Source: Colletes latitarsis (Eukaryota; Arthropoda; Insecta; Hymenoptera; Colletidae). Taken from it: a stretch of DNA of 64,000 bases. The position numbers and the translations under genes are program-made. Positions 20,901 to 34,800 of this stretch are shown piece by piece; positions within the stretch are counted from its first letter, which is position 1; each line of letters opens with the position of its first letter. The DNA is taken from NCBI RefSeq assembly GCF_051014445.1, contig NW_027488368.1, positions 27,068,001-27,132,000 on the forward strand. The letters are read 5' to 3'. A model generated the notes under the pieces. That model had not been told where the DNA came from, made no database searches, and saw only the letters and a program-made list of their open reading frames with translations.

Positions 20901-23900
20901 TTGCAAATATCAGACTTTACACAAACCTAGCCACTGTTATTCTCCAAAGTATTGATCAAATCCAGGTTTAGTTAACTGTTACAGTGTGGTACCACATTGC
21001 TACGTGACGCAAATCAGAAAAAGCCCACTATCAGGCCAACAAGTATGCGATAAATGCGAAAGTATGAGGCAGATGTTGGCAAATAACGGACCTAACCCAG
21101 ACATAACCGGCATGATCCCCTAAAATATTGATCGAATCCAGGTTGAATTGACTATTCCAGTGTGGCACAATATTAATACGTGATCCTAACCAGAAAAAGC
21201 CCGGGATCTGGCCAACAAGTATGCGAAAAATGCGAAAATATGAGGCAGATGATTGCAAATACCAGACCTAACACAAACCTAACCGGTGTTAGCCTCTAAA
21301 TTATTTACCAAATCAAGGTTTAATTGACGGTTTCAGTGTGGTACCACATTACTACGTGATCCAAATCAGAAAAAGCCCAGGATCAGGCCAAAAAGTATGC
21401 GATAAATGCGAAAGCATGAGGCAGATGTTTGCAAATACCAGACCTAACCCAGACATAACCGGCGTTATCCTCTAAAGTATTGACCAATTCAAGGTTTAAT
21501 TGACGGTTTCAGTGTGGTACCAAATTACTGCGTGATCCAAATCAGAAAAAGCCCAGGATCTGGCCAACAAGTATGCGAAAAATGCGAAAATATGAGGCAG
21601 ATGATTGCAAATACCAGACCTAACACAAACCTAACCGGTGTTAGCCTCTAAATTATTTACCAAATCAAGGTTTAATTGACGGTTTCAGTGTGGTACCACA
21701 TTACTACGTGATCCGAATCAGAAAAAGCCCAGGATCATGCCAAAAAGTATGCGCTAAATGCGAAAGTATGAGGCAGATGTTTGCAAATACCAGACCTAAC
21801 CCAGACATAACCGGCGTTATCCTCTAAAATATTGATCGAATCCAGGTTGAATTGACTATTCTAGTGTGGCACCACATTAATACGTGATCCTAACCAGAAA
21901 AAGCCCAGGATCTGGCCAACAAGTATGCGAAAGATGCGGAAGTATGAGGCAGATGATTGCAAATATCAGACCTTACACAAACCTAGTCACTGTTATTCTC
22001 TAAATTATTGATCAAATCCAGGTTTTGTTGACGGTTACAGTGTGGTACCACATTACTACGTGATCCAAATCAGAAAAAGCCCAGGATCAGGCCAACAAGT
22101 TTGCGATAAATGCGAAAGTATGAGGCAGATGTTTGCAAATACCAGACCTAACCCAGACATAACCGGCGTTATCCTCTAAAATATTCATCGAATCCAGGTT
22201 GAATTCACTTTTTCAGTGTTGCACCACATTAATACGTGGTCCTAACCGCAAAAAAAATCCAGGATCTGGCCAACCAGTATGCGAAAAATGCGAAAATATG
22301 AGGCAGATGATTGCAAATACCAGACCTAACACAAACCTAACCGGTGTTAGCCTCTAAATTATTTACCAAATCAAGGTTTAATTGACGGTTTCAGTGTGGT
22401 ACCACATTACTATGTGATCCTAATCAGAAAAAGCCCAGGATCTGGCCAACAAGTATGCGATAAATTCGAAAGTATGAGGCAGATGATTGCAAATATCAGA
22501 CTTTACACAAACCTAGCCACTGTTATTCTCTAAAGTATTGATCAAATCCAGGTTTAGTTAACTGTTACAGTGTGGTACCACATCGCTACGTGACGCAAAT
22601 CAGAAAAAGCCCACTATCAGGCCAACAAGTATGCGATTAATGCGAAAGTATGAGGCAGATGTTGGCAAATAACGGACCTAACCCAGACATAACCGGCATG
22701 ATCCCCTAAAATATTGATCGAATCCAGGTTGAATTGACTATTCCAGTGTGGCACAATATTAATACGTGACCCTAACCAGAAAAAGCCCAGGATCTGGCCA
22801 ACAAGTATGCGAAAAATGCGAAAATATGAGGCAGATGTTTGCAAATACCAGACCTTACACAAACCTAACCGGTGTTAGCCTCTAAAGTATTGACCAATTC
22901 AAGGTTTAATTGACGGTTTCAGTGTGGTACCAAATTACTACGTGATCCAAATCAGAAAAAGCCCAGGATCTGGCTAACAAGTATGCGAAAAATGCGAAAG
23001 TATGTGGCAGATGTTCGCAAATAACAGACCAAACCCAGACATAACCGGCATGATCCCCTAAAATATTGATCGAATCCAGGTTGAATTGACTATTCCAGTG
23101 TGGCACAATATTAATATGTGATCCTAACCAGAAAAAGCCCAGGATCTGGCCAACAAGTATGCGAAAAATGCGAAAATATGAGGCAGATGATTGCAAATAC
23201 CAGACCTAACACAAACCTAACCGGTGTTAGCCTCTAAATTATTTACCAAATCATGGTTTAATTGACGGTTTCAGTGTGGTACCACATTACTACGTGATCC
23301 AAATCAGAAAAAGCCCAGGATCAGGCCAAAAAGTATGCGAAAGATGCGGAAGTATGAGGCAGATGATTGCAAATATCAGACCTTACACAAACCTAGTCAC
23401 TGTTATTCTCTAAATTATTGATCAAATCCAGGTTTTGTTGACGGTTACAGTGTGGTACCACATTACTACGTGATCCAAATCAGAAAAAGCCCAGGATCAG
23501 GCCAACAAGTTTGCGATAAATGCGAAAGTATGAGGCAGATGTTTGCAAATACCAGACCTAACCCAGACATAACCGGCGTTATCCTCTAAAATATTCATCG
23601 AATCCAGGTTGAATTCACTTTTTCAGTGTTGCACCACATTAATACGTGGTCCTAACCGCAAAAAAAATCCAGGATCTGGCCAACCAGTATGCGAAAAATG
23701 AGAAAATATGAGGCAGATGATTGCAAATACCAGACCTAACACAAACCTAACCGGTGTTAGCCTCTAAATTATTTACCAAATCAAGGTTTAATTGACGGTT
23801 TCAGTGTGCTACCACATTACTACGTGATCCAAATCAGAAAATGCCCAGGATCTGGCCAACAAGTATGCGAAAGATGCGAAAGTATGAGGCAGATCATTGC

Positions 23901-24060
23901 AAATATCAGACCTTACACAAACCTAGTCACTGTTATTCTCTAAATTATTGATCAAATCCAGGTTTTGTTGACGGTTACAGTGTGGTACCACATTACTACG
24001 TGATCCAAATCAGAAAGAGCCCAGGATCAGGCCAACAAGTTTGCGATAAATGCGAAAGTA
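18000..24060. repeat. Satellite core with ~530-bp trimer repeats
   Basis: The marker AGTTTGCGAT occurs at 18041, 18571, 19982, 20512, 22098, 23508 and 24038. Spacings are 530, 1411, 530, 1586, 1410 and 530, which are 3, 8, 3, 9, 8 and 3 monomers. This is a multi-level higher-order organisation and the most homogeneous part of the array. Confidence 0.8.
18585..21384. repeat. Intra-satellite segmental duplication, copy A
   Basis: Nearly identical to 27931-30906. The offset is 9346 up to about 19803 and 9522 after it, because copy B holds one extra monomer. Shared private variants include TGGTCCCAACAGCAAGAAA (18713 and 28059). Confidence 0.85.
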
Positions 24061-26999
24061 TGAGGCAGATGTTTGCAAATACCAGACCTAACCCAGACAT
24101 AACCGGCGTTATCCTCTAAAGTATTGACCAATTCAAGGTTTAATTGACGGTTTCAGTGTGGTACCAAATTACTACGTGATCCAAATCAGAAAAAGCCCAG
24201 GATCTGGCTAACAAGTATGCGAAAAATGCGAAAGTATGTGGCAGATGTTCGCAAATAACAGACCAAACCCAGACATAACCGGCATGATCCCCTAAAATAT
24301 TGATCGAATCCAGGTTGAATTGACTATTCCAGTGTGGCACAATATTAATACGTGATCCTAACCAGAAAAAGCCCAGGATCTGGCCAACAAGTATGCGAAA
24401 AATGCGAAAATATGAGGCAGATGATTGCAAATACCAGACCTAACACAAACCTAACCGGTGTTAGCCTCTAAATTATTTACCAAATCAAGGTTTAATTGAC
24501 GGTTTCAGTGTGGTACCACATTACTACGTGATCCGAATCAGAAAAAGCCCAGGATCATGCCAAAAAGTATGCGCTAAATGCGAAAGTATGAGGCAGATGT
24601 TTGCAAATACCAGACCTAACCCAGATATAACCGGCGTTATCCTCTAAAATATTGATCGAATCCAGGTTGAATTGACTATTCTAGTGTGGCACCACATCAA
24701 TACGTGATCCTAACCAGAAAAAGCCCAGGATCTGGCCAACAAGTATGCGAAAGATGCGAAAGTATGAGGCAGATGATTGCAAATATCAGACCTTACACAA
24801 ACCTAGTCACTGTTATTCTCTAAAGTATTGATCAAATCCAGGTTTAGTTGACGGTTACAGTGTGGTACCACATTGGTACGTGATCCAAATCAGAAAAAGC
24901 CCAGGATCAGGCCAACAAGTATGCGATAAATGCGAAAGTATGAGGCAGATGTTTGCAAATACCAGACCTAACCCAGACATAACCGGCGTGATCCTCTAAA
25001 CTATTAATCGGAACTAGGTTTAATTGTCTATTTCAATGTGGTACCACATTAATACGTGGTCCTAACTACAAAAAAAAACCCAGGATCTGGCCAACCAGTA
25101 TGCGAAAAATGCGAAAATATGAGGCAGATAATTGCAAAGACCAGACGTAACCCAGACCTAACCGGTGTTATCCTCTAAAATATTGATCGAATCCAGGTTG
25201 AATTGACTATTCTAGTGTGGCACCACATTAATACGTGATCCTAACCAGAAAAAGCCCAGGATCTGGCCAACAAGTATGCGAAAGATGCGAAAGTATGAGG
25301 CAGATGATTGCAAATATCAGACCTTACACAAACCTAGTCACTGTTATTCTCTAAAGTATTGATCAAATCCAGGTTTAGTTGACGGTTACAGTGTGGTACC
25401 ACATTGGTACGTGATCCAAATCAGAAAAAGCCCAGGATCAGGCCAACAAGTATGCGATAAATGCGAAAGTATGAGGCAGATGTTTGCAAATACCAGACCT
25501 AACCCAGACATAACCGGCGTGATCCTCTAAACTATTAATCGGAACTAGGTTTAATTGTCTATTTCAGTGTGGTACCACATTAATACGTGGTCCTAACTAG
25601 AAAAAAAAACCCAGGATCTGGCCAACCAGTATGCGAAAAATGCGAAAATATGAGGCAGATGTTTGCAAATACCAGACCTAACCCAGACATAACCGGCGTT
25701 ATCCTCTAAAATATTGATCTAATCCAGGTTGAATTCACTTTTTCAGTGTGGCACCACATTAATACGTGGTCCTAACCGCAAAAAAACCCTGGATCTGGCC
25801 AACAAGTATGCGCGAAATGCGAAAGTATGAGGCAGATGTTCGCAAATACCAGGCATAACCCAGACCTAACCGGTGTTATCCTCTAAAATATTGATCGAAT
25901 CCAGGTTGAATTGACTATTCTAGTGTGGCACCACATTAATACGTGATCCTAACCAGAAAAAGCCCAGGATCTGGCCAACAAGTATGCGAAAGATGCGAAA
26001 GTATGAGGCAGATAATTGCAAAGACCAGACGTAACCCAGACCTAACCGGTGTTATCCTCTAAAATATTGATCAAATCCAGGATTAATTGACTGTTTCAGT
26101 GTGGTACCACATTACTACGTGATCCAAATCAGAATAAGCCCAGTATCTGGCCAACAAGTATGCGATAAATTCGAAAGTATGAGGCAGATGATTGCAAATA
26201 TCAGACTTTACACAAACCTAGCTACTGTTATTCTCTAAAGTATTGACCAAATCCAGGTTTAGTAGACGGTTACAGTGTGGTACCACATTGCTACGTGATC
26301 CAAATTGGAAAGCGCCCAGGATGAGGCCAACAAGTATGCGATAAATGCGAAAGTATGAGGCAGATGCTTGCAAATACCAGACATACCCCAGACCTAACCG
26401 GTGTTATCCTCTAAAATATTGATCGAATCCAGGTTGAATTGACTACTCCAGTGTGGCACCACATTAATACGTGATGCAAATCAGAAAAAGCCCAGGATCA
26501 GGCCAACAAGTATGCGATAAATGTGAAAGTATGAGGCAGATGATTGCAAATATCAGACTTTATACAAACCTAGCCACTGTTATTCTCTAAAGTATTGATC
26601 AAATCCAGGTTTAGTTAACTGTTACAGTGTGGTACCACATTGGTACGTGACGCAAATCAGAAAAAGCCCAGTATCAGGCCAACAAGTATGCGCTAAATGC
26701 GAAAGTATGAGGCAGATGTTGGCAAATAACGGACCTAACCCAGACATAACCGGCATGATCCCCTAAAATATTGATCGAATCCAGGTTGAATTGACTATTC
26801 CAGTGTGGCACAATATTAATACGTGATCCTAACCAGAAAAAGCCCAGGATCTGGCCAACAAGTATGCGAAAATTGCGAAAATATGAGGCAGATGTTTGCA
26901 AATACCAGACCTGACACAAACCTAACCGGTGTTAGCCTCTAAAGTATTGACCAATTCAAGGTTTAATTGCCGGTTTCAGTGTGGTACCAAATTACTACG

Positions 27000-27939
27000 T
27001 GATCCAAATCAGAAAAAGCCCAGGATCTGGCCAACAAGTATGCGTAAAATGCGAAAATATGAGGCAGATAATTGCAAAGACCAGACGTAACCCAGACCTT
27101 ACCGGCGTGATCCTCTAAACTATTAATCGGAACTAGGTTTAATTGTCTATTTCAATGTGGTACCACATTAATACGTGGTCCAAATCAGAATAAGCCCAGT
27201 ATCTGGCCACAAGTATGCGATAAATGCGAAAGTATGAGGCAGATGCTTGCAAATACCAGACATACCCCAGACCTAACCGGTGTTATCCTCTAAAATATTC
27301 ATCGGAAGCAGGTTTAAATGACTATTTCGGTGTGGCACCACATCGATACGTGATCCTAACCAGAAAAAAACGCAGGAGCAGGCCAACGAGTATGCGAAAA
27401 TGCGAAAGTACGAGCCAGATGAGGGCTAATCCCAGACTTAACCCAGACCTAACCGGTGTTATCCTCTAAAATATTGATCAAATCCAGGTTGAATTGACTA
27501 CTCCAGTGTGGCACCACATTAATACGAGATGCAAATCAGAAAAAGCCCAGGATCAGGCCAACAAGTATGCGATAAGTGCGAAAGTATAAGGCAGATGTTT
27601 GCAAACACCAGACCTAACCCAGACATAACCGGCGTGATCCTCTAAACTATTAATCGGTACCAGGTTTAATTGTCTATTTCAATGTGGTACCACATTAATG
27701 CGTGGTCCAAATCAGATTAAGCCCAGGATTTGGCCAACAAGTATGCGAAAAATGCGAAAGTATGAGGCAGATGATTGCAAATACCAGACCTAACCCAGAC
27801 CTAACCGGTGTTATCCTCTAAAATATACATCGGAACCAGGTTTAAATCACTATTTCGGTGTGGCACCACATCAATACGTGATCCTAACCAGAAAAAAACC
27901 CAGGATCTGGCCAACATGTATGCGAAAAATGCGAAAGTA
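27000..27939. repeat. 3,879-bp-spaced duplication, copy A
   Basis: Matches 30879-31818 almost exactly, including the same odd variants (an AAAAAACGCAGGAGCAGG stretch and an 81-codon chance frame). The pair flanks the copy B segment at 27931-30906. Confidence 0.85.
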
Positions 27940-30906
27940 TGAGGCAGATGTTTGCAAATACCAGACCTAACCCAGACATAACCGGCGTTATCCTCTAAAA
28001 TATTGATCGAATCCAGGTTGAATTCACTTTTTCAGTGTTGCACCACATTAATATGTGGTCCCAACAGCAAGAAAAACCCATGATCTGGCCAGCCAGTATG
28101 CGAAAAATGCGAAAATATGAGGCAGATGATTGCAAATACCAGACCTAACACAAACCTAACCGGTGTTAGCCTCTAAATTATTTACCAAATCAAGGTTTAA
28201 TTCACTTTTTCAGTGTGGCACCACATTAATACGTGGTCCTAACCGCAAAAAAACCCTGGATCTGGCCAACAAGTATGCGTGAAATGCGAAAGTATGAGGC
28301 ATACCTTGGCAAATAACGGACCTAACCCAGACATAACCGGCATGATCCCCTAAAATATTGATCGAATCCAGGTTGAATTGACTATTCCAGTGTGGCACAA
28401 TATTAATACGTGATCCTAACCAGAAAAAGCCCAGGATCTGGCCAACAAGTATGCGAAAAATGCGAAAATATGAGGCAGATGATTGCAAATACCAGACCTA
28501 ACACAAACCTAACCGGTGTTAGCCTCTAAATTATTTACCAAATGCAGGATTAACTGACTGTTTCAGTGTGGTACCACATTACTACGTGATCCTAATCAGA
28601 ATAAGCCCAGTATCTGCCCAACAAGTATGCGATAAATTCGAAAGTATGAGACAGATGATTGCAAATATCAGACTTTACACAAACCTAGGCACTGTTATTC
28701 TCTAAAGTATTGATCAAATCCAGGTTTAGTTAACTGTTACAGTGTGGTACCACATTGCTACGTGACGCAAATCAGAAAAAGCCCACTATCAGGCCAACAA
28801 GTATGCGATAAATGCGAAAGTATGAGGCATATGTTGGCAAATAACGGACCTAACCCAGACATAACCGGCATGATCCCCTAAAATATTGATCGAATCCAGG
28901 TTGAATTGACTATTCCAGTGTGGCACAATATTAATACGTGATCCTAACCAGAAAAAGCCCAGGATCTGGCCAACAAGTATGCGAAAAATGCGAAAATATG
29001 AGGCAGATGATTGCAAATACCAGACCTAACACAAACCTAACCGGTGTTAGCCTCTAAATTATTTACCAAATCAAGGTTTAATTGACGGTTTCAGTGTGGT
29101 ACCACATTACTACGTGATCCAAATCAGAAAAAGCCCAGGATCTGGCCAACCAGTATGCGAAAAATGCGAAAATATGAGGCAGATGATTGCAAATACCAGA
29201 CCTAACACAAACCTAACCGGTGTTAGCCTCTAAATTATTTACCAAATCAAGGTTTAATTGACGGTTTCAGTGTGGTACCACATTACTACGTGATCCAAAT
29301 CAGAAAAAGCCCAGGATCTGGCCAACAAGTATGCGAAAGATGCGAAAGTATGAGGCAGATGATTGCAAATATCAGACCTTACACAAACCTAGTCACTGTT
29401 ATTCTCTAAATTACTGATCAAATCCAGGTTTCAGTGACTGCTTCAGTGTGGTACCACATTACTACGTGATCCAAATCAGAAAAAGCCCAGGATCAGGCCA
29501 ACAAGTTTGCGATAAATGCGAAAGTATGAGGCAGATGTTTGCAAATACCAGACCTAACCCAGACATAACCGGCGTTATCCTCTAAAATATTCATCGAATC
29601 CAGGTTGAATTCACTTTTTCAGTGTTGCACCACATTAATACGTGGTCCTAACCGCAAAAAAAATCCAGGATCTGGCCAACCAGTATGCGAAAAATGAGAA
29701 AATATGAGGCAGATGATTGCAAATACCAGACCTAACACAAACCTAACCGGTGTTAGCCTCTAAATTATTTACCAAATCAAGGTTTAATTGACGGTTTCAG
29801 TGTGCTACCACATTACTACGTGATCCAAATCAGAAAAAGCCCAGGATCTGGCCAACAAGTATGCGAAAGATGCGAAAGTATGACGCAGATCATTGCAAAT
29901 ATCAGACCTTACACAAACCTAGTCACTGTTATTCTCTAAATTATTGATCAAATCCAGGTTTTGTTGACGGTTACAGTGTGGTACCACATTACTACGTGAT
30001 CCAAATCAGAAAAAGCCCAGGATCAGGCCAACAAGTTTGCGATAAATGCGAAAGTATGAGGCAGATGTTTGCAAATACCAGACCTAACCCAGACATAACC
30101 GGCGTTATCCTCTAAAATATTGATCGAATCCAGGTTGAATTCACTTTTTCAGTGTTGCACCACATTAATACGTGGTCCTAACCGCAAAAAAAACCCAGGA
30201 TCTGGCTAACCAGTATGCGAAAAATGCGAAAATATGAGGCAGATGATTGCAAATACCAGACCTAACACAAACCTAACCGGTGTTAGCCTCTAAATTATTT
30301 ACCAAATCAAGGTTTAATTGACGGTTTCAGTGTGGTACCACATTACTACGTGATCCTAATCAGAAAAAGCCCAGGATCTGGCCAACAAGTATGCGATAAA
30401 TTCGAAAGTATGGGGCAGATGATTGCAAATATCAGACTTTACACAAACCTAGCCACTGTTATTCTCCAAAGTATTGATCAAATCCAGGTTTAGTTAACTG
30501 TTACAGTGTGGTACCACATTGCTACGTGACGCAAATCAGAAAAAGCCCACTATCAGGCCAACAAGTATGCGATAAATGCGAAAGTATGAGGCAGATGTTG
30601 GCAAATAACGGACCTAACCCAGACATAACCGGCATGATCCCCTAAAATATTGATCGAATCCAGGTTGAATTGACTATTCCAGTGTGGCACAATGTTAATA
30701 CGTGATCCTAACCAGAAAAAGCCCAGGATCTGGCCAACAAGTATGCGTAAAATTACGAAAATATGAGGCAGATGAGGCAAATACCAGACCTAACACAAAC
30801 CTAACCGGTGTTAGCCTCTAAATTATTTACCAAATCAAGGTTTAATTGACGGTTTCAGTGTGGTACCACATTACTACGTGATCCAAATCAGAAAAAGCCC
30901 AGGATC
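27931..30906. repeat. Intra-satellite segmental duplication, copy B
   Basis: Pairs with 18585-21384. It has one additional ~176-bp monomer near 29150-29325 and a short patch at 29413-29450 that instead resembles 33113-33150. Confidence 0.85.
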
Positions 30907-31818
30907 TGGCCAACAAGTATGCGAAAAATGCGAAAATATGAGGCAGATAATTGCAAAGACCAGACGTAACCCAGACCTTACCGGCGTGATCCTCTAAACT
31001 ATTAATCGGAACTAGGTTTAATTGTCTATTTCAATGTGGTACCACATTAATACGTGGTCCAAATCAGAATAAGCCCAGTATCTGGCCACAAGTATGCGAT
31101 AAATGCGAAAGTATGAGGCAGATGCTTGCAAATACCAGACATACCCCAGACCTAACCGGTGTTATCCTCTAAAATATTCATCGGAAGCAGGTTTAAATGA
31201 CTATTTCGGTGTGGCACCACATCGATACGTGATCCTAACCAGAAAAAAACGCAGGAGCAGGCCAACGAGTATGCGAAAATGCGAAAGTACGAGCCAGATG
31301 AGGGCTAATCCCAGACTTAACCCAGACCTAACCGGTGTTATCCTCTAAAATATTGATCAAATCCAGGTTGAATTGACTACTCCAGTGTGGCACCACATTA
31401 ATACGAGATGCAAATCAGAAAAAGCCCAGGATCAGGCCAACAAGTATGCGATAAGTGCGAAAGTATAAGGCAGATGTTTGCAAACACCAGACCTAACCCA
31501 GACATAACCGGCGTGATCCTCTAAACTATTAATCGGTACCAGGTTTAATTGTCTATTTCAATGTGGTACCACATTAATGCGTGGTCCAAATCAGATTAAG
31601 CCCAGGATTTGGCCAACAAGTATGCGAAAAATGCGAAAGTATGAGGCAGATGATTGCAAATACCAGACCTAACCCAGACCTAACCGGTGTTATCCTCTAA
31701 AATATACATCGGAACCAGGTTTAAATCACTATTTCGGTGTGGCACCACATCAATACGTGATCCTAACCAGAAAAAAACCCAGGATCTGGCCAACATGTAT
31801 GCGAAAAATGCGAAAGTA
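30879..31818. repeat. 3,879-bp-spaced duplication, copy B
   Basis: Pairs with 27000-27939. Beyond 31818 the array becomes more diverged. Confidence 0.85.
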
Positions 31819-34800
31819 TGTGCCAGATGATTGCAAATGCCAGACATAACCCAGTCTTAACCGGTGTTATCGTCTGAAATATTAATCGGAACCAGGTTTA
31901 ATTGACTATTTCAGTGTGGTACCACGTCAATACGTGATCCTAACCAGAAAAAAACGCAGGATCAGGCCAGCAAGTATGCGAAAATGCGAAAGTACGAGCC
32001 AGATGAGGGCTAATCCCAGACCTAACCGGTGTTATCCTCTAAAATATTGATCAAATCCAGGATTAATTGACTGTTTCAGTGTGTTACCACATTACTACGT
32101 GATCCAAATCAGAAAAAGCCCGGGATCTGGCCAACAAGTATGCGATAAGTGCGAAAGTATAAGGCAGATGTTTGCAAATGCCAGACCTAACCCAGACATA
32201 ACCGGCGTGATCCTCTAAACTATTAATCGGTACCAGGTTTAATTGTCTATTTCAATGTGGTACCACATTAATGCGTGGTCCAAATAAGATTAAGCCCAGG
32301 ATTTGGCCAACAAGTATGCGAAAAATGCGAAAGTATGAGGCAGATGATTGCAAATACCAGACCTAACCCAGACCTAACCGGTGTTATCCTCTAAAATATA
32401 CATCGGAACCAGGTTTAAATCACTATTTCGGTGTGGCACCACATCAGTACGTGATCCTAACCAGAAAAAAACCCAGGATCTGGCCAACATGTATGCGAAA
32501 AATGCGAAAGTATGTGCCAGATGATTGCAAATGCCAGACATAACCCAGTCTTAACCGGTGTTATCGTCTGAAATATTAATCGGTACCAGGTTTAAATCAC
32601 TATTTCGGTGTGGCACCACATCAATACGTGATCCTAACCAGAAAAAAACGCAGGATCAGGCCAACAAATATGCGAAAATGCGAAAGTACGAGCCAGATGA
32701 GGGCTAATCCTAGACCTAACCCAAACCTAACCGGTGCTATCCTCTAAAATATTGATCTAATGCAGGTTGAATTCACTTTTTCAGTGTGGCACCACATTAA
32801 TACGTTGTCCTAACCGCAAAAAAAACCCTGGATCTGGCCAACAAGTATGCGAGAAATGCGAAAGTATGAGGCAGATGAAGGCAAGTAACAGACCTATCAC
32901 AAACCTAACCGGTGTTAGCCTCTAAAGTATTGACCAAATCCAGGTTTAATTGACGGTTTCAGTGTCGTACCACACCACTACCTGATCCAAATTAGAAAAA
33001 ACACAGGATCTGGCCAAAAAGTATGCGAAAAATGCGAAAGTATGTGGCAGATGTTGGCAAATAATAGACCTAACCCAGACATAATCGGCGTTATCCTCTA
33101 AAATATTGATCGAAACCAGGTTTCAGTGACTGCTTCAGTGTGGTACCACATTACTACGGGATCCGAACCAGAAAAAGCCCAGGTTCTGGCCAACAAGTAT
33201 GCGAAAAATGCGAAAGTATGAGGCAGATGACGGCAAATAACAGACCTAACCCAGCCCTAACCGGTGTTGTCCTCCAAAATATTGATCACAACCAGGTTTA
33301 ATTGACTGCTTCAGTGAGGTACAACATTACTACGTGATCCGAACCAGAAAAAGCCCAGGATCTGGCCAACAGGTATGCGAAAAATGCGAAAGTATGAGGC
33401 AGATGATTGCAAATACCAGACCTAACCCAGCCCTAACCGGTGTTATCCTCTAAAATATTGATCACAACCAGGTTTAATTGACTGCTTCAGTGAGGTACAA
33501 CATTACTACGTGATCCAAATCAGAAAAATCCCCGGATCTGGCGAACAAGTATGCGAAAAATGCGAATGTATGAGGAAGATGATTGAAAATACCAGACATA
33601 ACCCAGACCTGACCGGTGTTATCCTCTAAAATATTGATCGAATCCAAGTTGAATTGACTTTTTCAGTGTGGCACCGCATTAATACGTGGTACTAACCACA
33701 AAAAAACTCATGACCTGACCAACAAGTATGCGATAAATGCGAAAGTATGAGGCAGATGTTTGTAAATACCAGACCTAACTCAGACAAAACCGGCATGATC
33801 CTCTAAAATATTGATCGAATCCAGATTGAATTCACTTTTTCAGTGTGGCACCACATTAATACGTGTTCCTAACCGCTAAAGAAACCCTGGATCTGGCCAA
33901 CAAGTATGCGAAAAATGCGAAAGTATGAGGCAGATGTATGCAAATACCAGACATAACCCAGACCTAACCGGTGTTAACCTCCAAAATATTGATCGAAACC
34001 AGGTTTAAATGACTGCATCAGTGTGGTACCACATTACTACGTGATCCGAACCAGAAAAAGCCCAGGATTTGGCAAACAAGTATGCGAAAAATGCGAAAGT
34101 ATGAGGCAGATGAGGGCTAATCCCAGACCTAACCGGTGTTATCCTCTAAACTATTAATCAACTCCAGGATTAATTGACTGTTTCAGTGTGTTACCACATT
34201 ACTACGTGATCCAAATCAGAAAAAGCCCGGGATCTGGCCAACAAGCATGCGATAAATGCGAAAGTATGAGGCAGATGTTTGCAAATACCAGTCCTAACCC
34301 AGACATAACCGGTATTATCCTCTAAAATATTGATCGAATCCCGGTTGAATTGATTACTCCAGTGTGACACCACATTAATACGTGATCCTAACCAGAAAAA
34401 GCCCAGGATCTGGCCAACAAGTATGCGAAAAAAACGAAAGTATGGGGCAGATGATTGCATATATCAGACCTTAGACAAACCTCGCCACAGTTATTCTCTA
34501 AAGTATTGATCAAATCCAGGTTTAGCTGACGGTTACAGTGTGGCACCACATTGCTACGTGATCCAAATCAGAAAAAGCCCAGGATCAGGCCAGCAAGTAT
34601 GCGATGAATGCGAAAGTATGACGCAGATGTTTGCAAATACCAGACCTAACCCAGACATAACCGGCGTTATCCTCTAAAATATTGATCGAATCCAGGTTGA
34701 ATTCACTTTTTCAGTGTGGCACCACATTAATACGTGTTCCTAACCGCAAAAAAAACCCTGGATCTGGCCAACAAGTATGCGAAAATGCGAAGGTATGAGG

